The notes: generated by a model from the sequence alone, not told the origin. A DNA stretch of 53,726 bases from an uncultured Lactobacillus sp. (GCF_902491705.1 NZ_CABUIW010000009.1:1-53726), one strand, 5' to 3'; shown: positions 24,511 through 33,922, numbered from the stretch's first letter. Numbers and translations are program-made.

Positions 24511-25029
24511 ATGAGTGTTAAAAAGATTTTGCAAACAGATTTACAACAACTGATTTTTTTGGGAATCGTTGTTGCAATGAAGATTATTCTTGAACAGTTT
24601 TCATTTGGACCAACTACTGTTAAAGTAGGCTTGGGCTTTATTGGGAGCGTATTGTTAGGTTACTTCTTCGGCCCAGTATGGGGGACAATTGGCGGCGGAA
24701 TTAGCGACTTAGTCAGCTCAGCAATTTTTGGTAATCAAGGCGGCTTCTTTATTGGCTTTACTTTAACTGCAATGGCTGGACCTTTGATTTATGCTTTGTT
24801 TTTATACAATAAACCAGTAAAAATTTGGCGGATAATCGCTTCGACCATTTTAGTTACTCTTATCGTAAACATTGGTATGAACACGTTATGGTTGCATATT
24901 ATGTATAATCTGAACTTCCAAGCGGCTTTGATTCAACGTTTGCCTAAAGAAATGATTGTGCCATGGATTCAAATGGTAGTGACCTACTTTGTATTGCAAG
25001 CTGTTTCTCGTGTTAAAATAAAAAAGTGA
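24511..25029 (+). CDS. folT: Folate ECF transporter substrate-binding subunit (FolT)
   Basis: A 172-residue membrane protein with about six helices, the S component that captures folate and docks on the shared EcfAAT module, whose genes are not in this window. Typical family marks are the small-residue rich GLGFIGSVLLGYFFGPVWG, the loop GNQGGFF and the late MNTLWL / RLPKEMIVPW region. GGGAGGGAG precedes the ATG. It is followed closely by tsaB. Another ECF S component specificity is possible, but the RLPKE motif favours folate. Confidence 0.85.
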   Translation: MSVKKILQTDLQQLIFLGIVVAMKIILEQFSFGPTTVKVGLGFIGSVLLGYFFGPVWGTIGGGISDLVSSAIFGNQGGFFIGFTLTAMAGPLIYALFLYNKPVKIWRIIASTILVTLIVNIGMNTLWLHIMYNLNFQAALIQRLPKEMIVPWIQMVVTYFVLQAVSRVKIKK

Positions 25030-25055
25030 TTTAAAGCGGAAAGAGAATAATACTA

Positions 25056-25790
25056 ATGAAAATCTTAAGTGTTTCTACAGCTACTAATCATTTGAGCGTA
25101 GCTTTAAACGAGGATCAACAAGTAATTGTTGAAAAAAATGAACGAGACGAACGTAATCATAGCGAACATCTCGATCCATTAATTGATGAAATTTTAAAAG
25201 AAAACAAATTAACTTTAAAAGATATTGATCGCTTTGCGGTTGCAATCGGACCTGGTTCTTATACTGGATTAAGAATTGGAATTACGACAGTTAAGATGTT
25301 TGCCAGCATTTTAAATAAAGAAGTTGTTGGTATTTCTACTTTACAAGCTTTAGCTAAAGGCGTTGATGAAAAGGCTCTTGTAATTGCTGGGCTTGATGCT
25401 AGAAATGATAATTACTTTGCTGGCGGCTACATAAGTGGCGATATTCCAGAGAATGTTATTCCAGATGGCCACTACAATATCGATGCTTTAATTAAGGCAA
25501 TCAAAGAATATGTTGCTGAAAACGACGTAAAGAAGATAGTATTTGTAGGTTCTGGCCTTGATAAGCAAGATGAAAAGATAAAGTCATTGAATATTCCTTA
25601 TGAATACGGCAATGACGACCAAAATGTAATTCATGCCGGCTTAATTGGACAATTAGCTGTTTCAGCAACTCCAATTGATCCAGATAAATTGTTACCACGC
25701 TACTTACGCAGAACACAAGCAGAAGTAGACTGGCATAAGAAAACAGGTAAACCATTCGAACCTGATAGTCATTATGTTGAAGAAGTTTAA
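25056..25790 (+). CDS. tsaB: tRNA t6A modification protein TsaB
   Basis: Partner of TsaD in the threonylcarbamoyl-adenosine (t6A) pathway at tRNA position 37; 244 residues. It has the ASKHA-fold start ILSVSTATNHLSVAL, DPLIDEIL and IGPGSYTGLRIGIT. The tsaB-rimI-tsaD order is the usual Firmicutes arrangement; tsaE is not present here. It overlaps rimI by 17 bp. Confidence 0.95.
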   Translation: MKILSVSTATNHLSVALNEDQQVIVEKNERDERNHSEHLDPLIDEILKENKLTLKDIDRFAVAIGPGSYTGLRIGITTVKMFASILNKEVVGISTLQALAKGVDEKALVIAGLDARNDNYFAGGYISGDIPENVIPDGHYNIDALIKAIKEYVAENDVKKIVFVGSGLDKQDEKIKSLNIPYEYGNDDQNVIHAGLIGQLAVSATPIDPDKLLPRYLRRTQAEVDWHKKTGKPFEPDSHYVEEV

Positions 25791-26346
25791 TCAATTTTTC
25801 CATCCACAAGTTAATCGAATTGATATGAGTTTTACGCCATTTATGGCGAATGTGAATGGTAATGTTTTGCAAATAATGCAAGCAACAGATGATAATATTC
25901 CTGATTTATTGGTCTTGGAAGAACAAGTATATTCAGGTCGAACACCATGGAATAAGTTCTCTTTTGAAACAGAATTAAGAAAAAGACGCAATTCCTTATA
26001 TTTGGTTGTTTATCATGCATCCACTTTAGTTGCTTTTATTGGGGCACGTTTTAGTCCTGAAGAAACTCATATTACCAATATTGCAGTTGCACCAAGTTAC
26101 CAGCATCAACACATTGGACGCTATTTAATGCAGATGATGATTGATCGTGCTCGAGAAAATGATAGTGATCGTGTAACTTTAGAAGTTAAAACTGATAATG
26201 AGATTGCTCAAAGATTGTATCAATCATTGGGTTTTGAAGGAAACTTTATTCGGAAAGATTATTATCAAGATACACATACTGATGCAATGAATATGGTGTT
26301 ATGGCTGAAGCCACACCAGATTAAAAGAAAGAAGTTTACGTTTTGA
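25774..26346 (+). CDS. rimI: Ribosomal protein S18 alanine N-acetyltransferase RimI-like
   Basis: A GNAT-family acetyltransferase of 190 residues. The acetyl-CoA site ITNIAVAPSYQHQHIGRYLM and LEVKTDNEIAQRLYQSLGF are typical of RimI. An extension of about 35 residues precedes the GNAT core; an internal start near 25827 (MSFTPF) is possible. It overlaps tsaB at its start and tsaD at its end, giving tight translational coupling. Confidence 0.9.
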   Translation: MLKKFNQFFHPQVNRIDMSFTPFMANVNGNVLQIMQATDDNIPDLLVLEEQVYSGRTPWNKFSFETELRKRRNSLYLVVYHASTLVAFIGARFSPEETHITNIAVAPSYQHQHIGRYLMQMMIDRARENDSDRVTLEVKTDNEIAQRLYQSLGFEGNFIRKDYYQDTHTDAMNMVLWLKPHQIKRKKFTF

Positions 26347-27392
26347 GTGAAAAGAAAGATATTCGGATTTTAGCTTACGAAAGTTCATGTGATGAAACTT
26401 CCACTGCTGTTATCAAAAATGGACGTGATATTGAAAGTTTAATTGTCGCAACTCAAATTAAAAGTCACCAACGTTTTGGTGGGGTAGTACCAGAAGTTGC
26501 CAGTCGTCATCATATTGAAGTAGTTAGTCAAATTACTAAGGAAGCTTTAAATGAAGCAAATTGTACTTGGAAAGATATTGATGCAATTGCTGTAACTTAT
26601 GGTCCTGGACTTGTTGGTGCACTTTTAATTGGTGTTAGTGCAGCTAAGGCAGCTTCAATGGCTACTGGTATTCCTTTGATCGGTGTTGACCACATTATGG
26701 GTCACATTATGGCCGCACAATTGAAGGATGAGATTGAATATCCAGCTCTTGCTTTGCAAGTATCTGGTGGTCACACTGAAATTGTTTTATTAAAAGATCC
26801 AGTTCACTTTGAAATTATCGGTGATACTCGTGACGATGCTGCAGGTGAAGCCTACGACAAGATCGGTCGTGTACTTGGCGTAAATTACCCAGCTGGTAAG
26901 ACTATTGACTCATGGGCTCATCAAGGTAAAGATACCTTTAACTTCCCACGTGCAATGATGGAAGACGATGATTATGACTTCTCATTCTCAGGTCTTAAGT
27001 CTGCCTTTATTAATACTTGCCACCATGCAGACCAAATTCATGAAAAGTTGAACAAGTACGACTTAGCTGCTAGTTTCCAAGCTGCAGTTATTGATGTGCT
27101 TGCTCATAAGACTATTCGTGCAATTAAGCAATACAAGCCTAAGACCTTTATCATGGGTGGTGGGGTTGCCGCAAACCACGGCTTGCGTGACCGCATGAGT
27201 GCAGAAATTGCTAAGTTACCTAAGGACAAACAACCAAAGGTAATTTTACCTGACATTAAGCTTTGTGGTGATAATGCCGCAATGATTGGTGCTGCCGCAT
27301 ATAACCTTTACAATGATGGTCAATTTGCGGACTTAACTTTGAATGCTGATCCATCATTGGAATTACCATATGCTAACAGTATGTTGAACTAA
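26343..27392 (+). CDS. tsaD: tRNA threonylcarbamoyltransferase TsaD
   Basis: Transfers the threonylcarbamoyl group to A37 of ANN-decoding tRNAs; 349 residues. The metal site is H117 and H121 in VDHIMGHIMAA; the nucleotide-binding stretches are AYESSCDETSTAV, YGPGLVGALLIG and SGGHTEIV. The start is TTG at 26343, overlapping the last bases of rimI. It is the last gene of the operon, ended by the hairpin at 27407. Confidence 0.96.
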   Translation: MSEKKDIRILAYESSCDETSTAVIKNGRDIESLIVATQIKSHQRFGGVVPEVASRHHIEVVSQITKEALNEANCTWKDIDAIAVTYGPGLVGALLIGVSAAKAASMATGIPLIGVDHIMGHIMAAQLKDEIEYPALALQVSGGHTEIVLLKDPVHFEIIGDTRDDAAGEAYDKIGRVLGVNYPAGKTIDSWAHQGKDTFNFPRAMMEDDDYDFSFSGLKSAFINTCHHADQIHEKLNKYDLAASFQAAVIDVLAHKTIRAIKQYKPKTFIMGGGVAANHGLRDRMSAEIAKLPKDKQPKVILPDIKLCGDNAAMIGAAAYNLYNDGQFADLTLNADPSLELPYANSMLN

Positions 27393-27406
27393 AAAATAAG
27401 CATAAG

Positions 27407-27441
27407 AAAACAGTCTTGATTAGTTTCAAGACTGTTTTTTG
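27407..27441 (+). terminator. Bidirectional terminator between tsaD and the CoA-transferase gene
   Basis: AAACAGTCTTGA pairs with TCAAGACTGTTT. A T run follows on the plus strand and A-rich sequence precedes it. Confidence 0.8.
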
Positions 27442-27442
27442 T

Positions 27443-28630
27443 TTATTCAAATTCTTTGCGAATGGTGTCGCCATTTTCATCAAGCTTAGGAGCATCTTTT
27501 TGCAATCCATATGAATTCCAATTGCCGTATTTCATTGGTGAGCCTAAAACTTCATTACCATCTGGTAAGGTCTTGACCATTCCGCGATCAATAATTTGAT
27601 CAAGGCGGCGAGTCTTATCGACGTTAAGTACAAGTCCTGCAGGAACACCTGCTTCGTGTAAAATTTTATCCCATTCTGCTGCAGTCTTAGTTTCAAGGAC
27701 AGATTGCATAGCATCTTTAACTTTTTGCCAATTCTTTTCTCTTAAGTCGTTAGTCTTAAACTCTGCTTGTTCAATCCATTCTGGATGACCCAATGCATTA
27801 GATAATAGACTCCATAAGTGATCGTTGCCACAGCAAATTGCAATTGGAGCGTCTTTACAATCAAAGGTATCGAATGGATACATATCTGGGTGACGATTAC
27901 CGATACGGTGTGGCACTTCATGTGGCCCTAAGGCAAGCATTAAGTCCTGCACCATCAGTGAGAATGTAGAATCTAGCATAGAAACATCAACTGTAGTCCC
28001 TTTGCCAGTGCGTTCACGTGCAACTAAAGCAGTCATAATTGCGCTGTAGCCCATGATTCCGGCAACAACATCGGAAACGGAAGTGCCGACTCTAGTTGGT
28101 TTACCTTTAGGAGTACCAGTAGCATCCATTAATCCTGAAACGGCTTGGATAATGGTGTCGTAAGCAGCTTGTTTTGACCAAGGACCATATTGACCAAAGC
28201 CTGAGATAGAAGCAAAGATTAACTTTGGATATTTCTTAACCATTTCTTCTGGATCAAAGCCTAATCTGCTCATTACGCCAGGACGGAAGTTTTCGACAAC
28301 AACATCTGCTTTAGCAATCATTTTTTCAGCTAAAGCATGATCTTTAGGATCCTTTAAATCTAAAGCAATTGACTCCTTGCCAGCATTGCAAATTCTGAAA
28401 TATTCGCTAGAACCATCCGCAATGTATGGACCCATGTGACGAGTGTCATCACCAGTTTTTCTTTCAATATGAATTACTCGTGCTCCTGCATCGGCCAGCA
28501 TTCTAGTGCAGGTAGGACCAGACAATACATGAGTAAAATCAACTACTAAAAGATCACTTAAAGGGTAAGGTTTATTTTTATCAAGGTGAGGGTTGTTTTC
28601 TTCTAATTCACTGTAATTTGGTTCAGTCAT
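27443..28630 (-). CDS. Family III CoA-transferase (CaiB/Frc-like)
   Basis: Transfers CoA between carboxylic acids; 395 residues, normal length for the family. Marks are VVDFTHVLSGPTCTRMLADAGARVIHIE (26-56 region), VVENFRPGVMSRLG, and AYDTIIQAVSGLM, where Asp158 is the conserved residue that forms the acyl-aspartyl intermediate. The best-known lactobacillus member is formyl-CoA transferase (Frc) for oxalate degradation, but its partner oxalyl-CoA decarboxylase is not in the window, so the substrate is open. The gene lies between tsaD and the ABC-F gene, interrupting an otherwise conserved order. Confidence 0.85.
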   Translation of the reverse strand: MTEPNYSELEENNPHLDKNKPYPLSDLLVVDFTHVLSGPTCTRMLADAGARVIHIERKTGDDTRHMGPYIADGSSEYFRICNAGKESIALDLKDPKDHALAEKMIAKADVVVENFRPGVMSRLGFDPEEMVKKYPKLIFASISGFGQYGPWSKQAAYDTIIQAVSGLMDATGTPKGKPTRVGTSVSDVVAGIMGYSAIMTALVARERTGKGTTVDVSMLDSTFSLMVQDLMLALGPHEVPHRIGNRHPDMYPFDTFDCKDAPIAICCGNDHLWSLLSNALGHPEWIEQAEFKTNDLREKNWQKVKDAMQSVLETKTAAEWDKILHEAGVPAGLVLNVDKTRRLDQIIDRGMVKTLPDGNEVLGSPMKYGNWNSYGLQKDAPKLDENGDTIRKEFE

Positions 28631-28649
28631 AAAAGTTACACTTTCTATG

Positions 28650-28678
28650 AAAATAAAAGCTGCCTTTCAGCAGCTTTT
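28650..28678 (-). terminator. Terminator of the ABC-F gene
   Basis: On the minus strand AAGCTGC, 6 nt, GCAGCTT followed by TTATTTT. It separates the ABC-F gene from the CoA-transferase gene. Confidence 0.75.
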
Positions 28679-28681
28679 TGT

Positions 28682-30598
28682 TTATTCAAATTTTTCAAGT
28701 TCAGTCATGGCTTTTTCCCAATCTTCATTGGCTTGATCAGTCTTATTTTGAACTTCGGTTAATTGTTCTTGAAGAGGTCCTAGCTTATCAAAGTTAGTGG
28801 CAATTTCAGGATTAGCCATTTCATTTTGAATTTCAGTTGCTTGTTTTTCTAATTCTTCAATTTGTTTTTCAGTTTGATCAACTGCTCGTTGCAATTTTCT
28901 CTTTTGTGAATCACGCTGCTTTTGTTCTTGGTAAGAAAGCTTTTGCTCGCTAACTTGCTTAACAACTGGTGCATCACTTTCTGCGTTTGCGGCAGCTGCA
29001 GCTTGCTTAGCTTTTTCATCAAGATAGTATGAGTAGTTACCGTTATAAACTTTAGCGTGACCATCGCGGAAGACCACAATCTTGTTAGCTAATTTGTTAA
29101 TGAAGTAACGGTCGTGAGATACGAAGAGCAAAGTACCATCGTAGTCTTGCAAAGCTTGTTCCAAAACTTCCTTAGCATCGATGTCCAAGTGGTTGGTAGG
29201 TTCGTCCATTAATAAGAAGTTATCGTGTTCAAGTGATAGAACTGTTAAAGTTAAACGAGCTTTTTGACCACCGGATAGTTGACCAACTGTCTTATCGATG
29301 TCTTTAGCAGTGAATAAGAAACTAGCTAAAATTGAACGAACATCTCGCTCAGGCATTGTCTTGTGACGATCCCAAACGGTATCAAGTACGGTCTTTGATG
29401 GGTCAAGACCTTGAAGCTCTTGGTCATAGTAGCCGATATCAAGGGATGCACCATACTTAATTGAGCCTTTCTTAGGAGTCAATTGCTTCATAATTGTCTT
29501 AAGAAGAGTTGATTTACCAATTCCGTTTGGTCCAATTACGGCAACACGATCGCCTTTATTAATTTGGAAAGAAATGTCCGAAATCATTGTCTTATCAGGA
29601 TAACCAACAGATAAATCATTAAAAATCAAGACTTCCTTACCGGAAGGTCGTTCACTACTAAAGTGAATCTTTACTTTGCTCTTAGACTTTGGTGGTTTAA
29701 TCCGTTCAATCTTGTCTAATTTCTTTTGACGACTTTGTGCTCGTTTAGTTGTAGAAGCACGAACCATGTTCTTTTGGATAAATTCTTCGTCTTTTTTGAT
29801 TTCTTCTTGTTGCTTTTCATAAGCAGCTTGTTGAGTTTCATCACGAAGTTTGCGCTCAGCTACATATTGAGAGTAGTTGCCAGTAAAGGCAGTCAATGTT
29901 CCAAATTGTAATTCGAAAATTTGAGTTGCCAAGTGATCCAAGAAGTACTGGTCGTGGGATACAACTAAGATTGCGCCGCTGTAGTTTTTAAGAAAACTTT
30001 CCAGCCAATCAAGCGTATCTAAGTCCAAGTAGTTAGTAGGTTCGTCAAGTAAAAGCAATGCAGGCTTTCTTAAAAGTAATTTAACGAAAGCTAATCTAGT
30101 TTTTTCACCACCGGATAAACTGCCAATGCGCTTTTGCCAAGTGTCTTCAGGAAACTTAAATCCATTCAGAATACTCTTAATATCTGATTGGTAAGTGTAG
30201 CCACCTTTTTGCTCAAAATTAAATTGCTTTTGATCATATTGCTTTAACAATTCTTGATCTTCGGGATGTTCAGCAATTTTTTCTTGCAGCTTTACCAAAT
30301 TTTTGCTTTCTTGAATTAATGGAGCAAAAACTGATTCCATTTCATCCCAGATTGTCTTGTCTTCATTTAAAGCATTTTCCTGAGCGATGTAGCCTACATC
30401 AATACCTTTATTAACGGTAAAGTCTCCATGAGTAGGTTCTTGTTCACCTGTCATAATTTTTAATAGGGTAGTTTTACCAACCCCATTAGGGCCAACTAAG
30501 CCGATTCTTGCATTTGAATCGATTGAAAAAGTAACGTTTTTGAATAACGTGTTGGCACCAAATTGTTGTTCTAAATCGTGTCCTTGTGCAATAATCAT
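28682..30598 (-). CDS. ABC-F family ATPase (YdiF type)
   Basis: A soluble ATPase with two ABC domains that acts on the ribosome; 638 residues. Walker A motifs are GPNGVGKTT (about 35-43) and GPNGIGKST (about 356-364); the signatures are LSGGEKTRLA and LSGGQKARLT; the Walker B regions are LLLLDEPTNYLDLDTL and FLLMDEPTNHLDIDA. The interdomain linker (about 240-310) is basic, and a coiled-coil tail covers about 560-635. No membrane segment is present. The order tsaD ... ydiF ... rex matches B. subtilis, supporting the YdiF assignment. Drug-resistance function is not indicated. Confidence 0.92.
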   Translation of the reverse strand: MIIAQGHDLEQQFGANTLFKNVTFSIDSNARIGLVGPNGVGKTTLLKIMTGEQEPTHGDFTVNKGIDVGYIAQENALNEDKTIWDEMESVFAPLIQESKNLVKLQEKIAEHPEDQELLKQYDQKQFNFEQKGGYTYQSDIKSILNGFKFPEDTWQKRIGSLSGGEKTRLAFVKLLLRKPALLLLDEPTNYLDLDTLDWLESFLKNYSGAILVVSHDQYFLDHLATQIFELQFGTLTAFTGNYSQYVAERKLRDETQQAAYEKQQEEIKKDEEFIQKNMVRASTTKRAQSRQKKLDKIERIKPPKSKSKVKIHFSSERPSGKEVLIFNDLSVGYPDKTMISDISFQINKGDRVAVIGPNGIGKSTLLKTIMKQLTPKKGSIKYGASLDIGYYDQELQGLDPSKTVLDTVWDRHKTMPERDVRSILASFLFTAKDIDKTVGQLSGGQKARLTLTVLSLEHDNFLLMDEPTNHLDIDAKEVLEQALQDYDGTLLFVSHDRYFINKLANKIVVFRDGHAKVYNGNYSYYLDEKAKQAAAAANAESDAPVVKQVSEQKLSYQEQKQRDSQKRKLQRAVDQTEKQIEELEKQATEIQNEMANPEIATNFDKLGPLQEQLTEVQNKTDQANEDWEKAMTELEKFE

Positions 30599-30679
30599 AA
30601 TTTTTCACCTAACAATTATTTTACCATATGCCGCAACCGCAATAGTACTCGTTTTCTTATATTAAATATGTGAAAAAGT

Positions 30680-30756
30680 GTATCTTTGTGAAAAAGATAC
30701 TTGCGTAAATGGTGTATTAACAGTTATGATAGTAGTGCTTGATTGTACATTCACAA
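30680..30756 (+). promoter_or_regulatory. rex promoter with flanking palindrome and possible Rex operator
   Basis: The promoter is TTGCGT (30701-30706), 18 bp, TATGAT (30725-30730). Just upstream, GTATCTTT and AAAGATAC (30680-30700) form a perfect palindrome around 5 nt. Just past the predicted start, 30739-30756 reads TTG...TTCACAA, half of the Rex consensus TTGTGA-N6-TCACAA. Autoregulation by Rex is plausible but the operator match is weak. Confidence 0.45.
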
Positions 30757-30783
30757 ACATAAAGTAGGTTTGGAGGGCTTCAA

Positions 30784-31419
30784 ATGGAAAAAATAAAGAT
30801 TCCAAAGGCAACAGCCAAAAGATTGCCATTATATTATCGTTATTTGCTTATTTTAAATGAAGAAGGCAAAGACAAGGTTTCATCAACTGAATTGTCAGAA
30901 GCTGTTCAAGTTGATAGTGCATCAATTAGAAGAGACTTTTCTTATTTTGGTGCATTAGGTAAGCGTGGATATGGTTATGACGTTAAGAACTTGCTTACAT
31001 TCTTTAAAAAGATTTTGAATCAAGATACTTTAACTAACGTTGCTTTAATTGGTGTAGGTAATTTAGGACGTGCCTTATTAAATTACAACTTTAAACGTAG
31101 TAACAATATCAGAATTTCATGTGCTTTTGATATTAATAAAGAAATTACTGGTCGTATTTTAAGCGGCGTTCCCGTTTATGATATGGATGATTTAAAACAA
31201 CAATTGAGTGACCAACAAATCACCATTGCAATTTTAACTGTGCCTTCAACTGCAGCTCAAAAAACAACTGATGAAATGGTAGATGCAGGAGTAAAGGGAA
31301 TCATGAACTTTACGCCAATTAGATTGTCCGCTCCAGCTGATGTTCGTGTACAAAACGTAGATTTAGCAACTGAATTGCAAACTTTGATTTACTTCTTAGA
31401 TAGTGATAAAGAAAATTAA
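30784..31419 (+). CDS. rex: Redox-sensing transcriptional repressor Rex
   Basis: Represses fermentative genes until the NADH/NAD+ ratio rises; 211 residues. The N-terminal winged helix contains STELSEAVQVDSASIRRDFS, and the C-terminal Rossmann domain carries VALIGVGNLGRALLNY (GxGxxG) and the final domain-swap helix. TTTGGAGGG precedes the ATG. It diverges from the ABC-F gene and converges on scrR. Confidence 0.96.
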   Translation: MEKIKIPKATAKRLPLYYRYLLILNEEGKDKVSSTELSEAVQVDSASIRRDFSYFGALGKRGYGYDVKNLLTFFKKILNQDTLTNVALIGVGNLGRALLNYNFKRSNNIRISCAFDINKEITGRILSGVPVYDMDDLKQQLSDQQITIAILTVPSTAAQKTTDEMVDAGVKGIMNFTPIRLSAPADVRVQNVDLATELQTLIYFLDSDKEN

Positions 31420-31428
31420 TTAGTAACT

Positions 31429-31456
31429 AAAAAAGCCGAGATATCTCGGCTTTTTT
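31429..31456 (+). terminator. Bidirectional terminator between rex and scrR
   Basis: AAAAAAGCCGAG and CTCGGCTTTTTT form a near-perfect hairpin with T runs on both strands. Confidence 0.9.
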
Positions 31457-31457
31457 A

Positions 31458-32444
31458 TTATGCAGTTGTTTCACTTTTAATAAGTTTTACGGGCAACTTG
31501 TAGTTCTTTTGTTTTAACTTTTCATCAGGATGCGCAATTCTTCTTAACAATAAATCGACTAACAGTGTCGCAATATCATGAATTGGCTGAGCGATAGTAG
31601 TTAATTCTGAATGATAAGTTTGAATTTGGCGAGTGCCATCGAATCCGATTACCTTTAATTCTTCAGGAACTTTGATGTTTAACTTCTTAGCTTCTTGTAA
31701 AACTAAGATAGCAGTTAAATCATCAGTGCAAACTACACCATCAGGTTGATCATCTACCAACATATTGTGAATCTGCATATTTTTAATATTAGAAGAATCA
31801 GAAAAGGCAACAGAACGAATATGTGGTGTTAAGTTATGTTCTTTTGCTTCATCAAGATAAGCATCCAATCGTTCATCAGTTGGGTTGCCTTTTTTGTGTT
31901 CATTACCCAAAAAGTAAATCTTTTTACAGCCAGCTTGAATTAGATCACGCATAGCTAACTTAATGCCTTGATAGTTATCGCAACTAACAATAGGGACATT
32001 GTCAGATAACTTACGGTCAAAAGAAACAATGGGCAAACCTAATTGTTTGTATTCTTGAATTCCTAAATTATGTGCGCCGGCGATGATCCCATCAACTTGA
32101 TTGGCTTGGAGCATGCGTAAATATTCATGCTCTTTTTCTTTGTCACGGCCAGCATTGCACATAATGACCTTGTAGCCTTTTTTGAATAATTCTTCTTCAA
32201 TATCTTGCACTAATTCCGCAAAAAATGGATTAGTAATACCTGGGAAAATTAAGCCGACTAGATTCATTCTTTTGCCTTGAAGAGAACGGGCAAGAGAATT
32301 AGGTTGATAATTCAATTTTCGCATTGCTGCAAAAACTTTGTCTTTTGTTTTTTGGCTTAAGTACCCATGATTATTAATTACGCGTGAAACCGTAGTAACG
32401 GAACAACCGGCTTCTTTGGCAACATCGCTTAATTTAGCTGCCAT
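31458..32444 (-). CDS. scrR: Sucrose operon repressor, LacI family
   Basis: A 328-residue LacI-type repressor. The helix-turn-helix and hinge are LSDVAKEAGCSVTTVSRVIN (5-24) and YQPNSLARSLQGKR; the sugar-binding domain follows, with LIFPGITNPFFAELVQDIE. It lies 14 bp behind scrB in the same direction and so is co-transcribed with it. Its expected targets are the two TGTCAA-centred palindromes in the scrB-scrA gap (33969 and 34047). The inducer is probably sucrose or a phosphorylated product. Confidence 0.9.
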   Translation of the reverse strand: MAAKLSDVAKEAGCSVTTVSRVINNHGYLSQKTKDKVFAAMRKLNYQPNSLARSLQGKRMNLVGLIFPGITNPFFAELVQDIEEELFKKGYKVIMCNAGRDKEKEHEYLRMLQANQVDGIIAGAHNLGIQEYKQLGLPIVSFDRKLSDNVPIVSCDNYQGIKLAMRDLIQAGCKKIYFLGNEHKKGNPTDERLDAYLDEAKEHNLTPHIRSVAFSDSSNIKNMQIHNMLVDDQPDGVVCTDDLTAILVLQEAKKLNIKVPEELKVIGFDGTRQIQTYHSELTTIAQPIHDIATLLVDLLLRRIAHPDEKLKQKNYKLPVKLIKSETTA

Positions 32445-32458
32445 CTATATCACCTTAT

Positions 32459-33907
32459 TTAAAGAATAGTTTTCATTTGCCATAATTTACCATTATAGTT
32501 GGTATCTTGTGCAAAAGCGAATTTAGTATTGGCTTGATCTGCAAAGTAACGACCAGTTATAACTTCTTCACCATCGTTAACGAAGATTTCAATTAATGAA
32601 TGATCAATAAAGATGTTTAACTTTAAGTCGCTGTTAGCATCAAAGCTAGCTTGTCTAGTTTCGCCGTAATTAACTGAAACTTTTTGTCCAGCGTTAGAAC
32701 GATCAAGAATTACTGTGCCGTTTTCAGTATCAAAATCAAGCTTAAGACCTTGAGTTAAATCGCTGTTGGCAGCAAGGTAAAGACTGCCTTTTTGACCAGC
32801 TTTAATAGTGAGTTCTGCTTCATATTGTTGTCCTGCATCTACTTGATCTGAAATTTCTTGTTCATTGAAGCGCAACTCTTGCATAGCAGGTACTGGCTTT
32901 TGTACTAATTTACCATTTTTAATAGATAATTCCTTAACTTGGCTGAGGCAGTTTGCCCAGTTTTCATTATCTGTTGGGTAAGTAGTGTCAGGAAGACCAA
33001 CCCAGCTGATTTCATAAGCATGACCGTTAGGAGCGTTGAAAGCTTGAGTAGCGTAAACGTCGAAGCCTTTATCCAAGTTTTGCAAAGGACTAGGATTGAT
33101 TAACTTATGATTTTCAAAATCAATGTCGTCAGCAATGATGTACATGTTAGAGTAGATATCGTCGTAATTGGCAATCTTTTTGTCTAAGCCTTGAGGACAG
33201 AAAATTAAAGCAACTTTGCCATCTACTCTAACAATGTTAGGACATTCAATCATGTAGCCTAAATCGCCTGTGCCCATATCTAAGAAGCCAAGTTCTTCCC
33301 AGTTCTTAAGGTCTTGTGATTTCCATACATCGATGTGTCCGTGCTTATTTTCCTTATCTTGTGCTCCCAAAATTGCGTAGTAAGTACCATTTTCCTTTAA
33401 AATTTGGGGGTCACGGAAGTGTTCAGTAATGTTGTCTGGGTTCTTAAATAGGATGGTTTTATCAGTAACCTTGCCATTTTTATCCATCCAAGCACCGATT
33501 TGGTAAGGAGTACGAACCCAATTTTCATCGCGGTGGTTACCTGTGTACATTAAGAATAGTTTGCCATCAATTTCACGAGCTGAGCCTGAGTATGCTCCGT
33601 GAGAATCAGCCATTGAGTCAGGTTCAACTGCTAAGCCTAAATTTTCCCAATTAACTAAATCTTTTGACTTGAAGTGAACCCAAGATTTAAGGCCGTGAAC
33701 GGCACCAAATGGATATGATTGATAAAACAGGTGATAAGCACCATTAAAGTAAGAAAAACCATTTGGATCATTGATTAACCCAGAAATTGGGTGTAAATGA
33801 TAGTGCAATTGGTAAGGGGAGTTAGCAGCTTGTGCTTGTAAATGAAGCAAAGTGTCAGCATCCCATTTACTATAAGGTAAGTAACGTTTTTCTCTTGTCC
33901 ATTCCAT
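32459..33907 (-). CDS. scrB: Sucrose-6-phosphate hydrolase, GH32
   Basis: Cleaves sucrose-6-phosphate to glucose-6-phosphate and fructose; 482 residues. The GH32 five-blade propeller carries the nucleophile Asp47 in HPISGLINDPNGF, the transition-state stabiliser FRDPQ, and the acid/base Glu in MIECPNIV. A C-terminal beta-sandwich follows from about 350. No signal peptide is present, consistent with a cytoplasmic enzyme acting after PTS uptake. It is divergent from scrA and precedes scrR. Confidence 0.94.
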   Translation of the reverse strand: MEWTREKRYLPYSKWDADTLLHLQAQAANSPYQLHYHLHPISGLINDPNGFSYFNGAYHLFYQSYPFGAVHGLKSWVHFKSKDLVNWENLGLAVEPDSMADSHGAYSGSAREIDGKLFLMYTGNHRDENWVRTPYQIGAWMDKNGKVTDKTILFKNPDNITEHFRDPQILKENGTYYAILGAQDKENKHGHIDVWKSQDLKNWEELGFLDMGTGDLGYMIECPNIVRVDGKVALIFCPQGLDKKIANYDDIYSNMYIIADDIDFENHKLINPSPLQNLDKGFDVYATQAFNAPNGHAYEISWVGLPDTTYPTDNENWANCLSQVKELSIKNGKLVQKPVPAMQELRFNEQEISDQVDAGQQYEAELTIKAGQKGSLYLAANSDLTQGLKLDFDTENGTVILDRSNAGQKVSVNYGETRQASFDANSDLKLNIFIDHSLIEIFVNDGEEVITGRYFADQANTKFAFAQDTNYNGKLWQMKTIL

Positions 33908-33922
33908 AATAAAAAGCCTCCA

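Noticed and set aside
24485..24511. A riboswitch upstream of folT
   Set aside because: Only about 20 bp separate the upstream terminator from the ribosome binding site, too short for a folate riboswitch.
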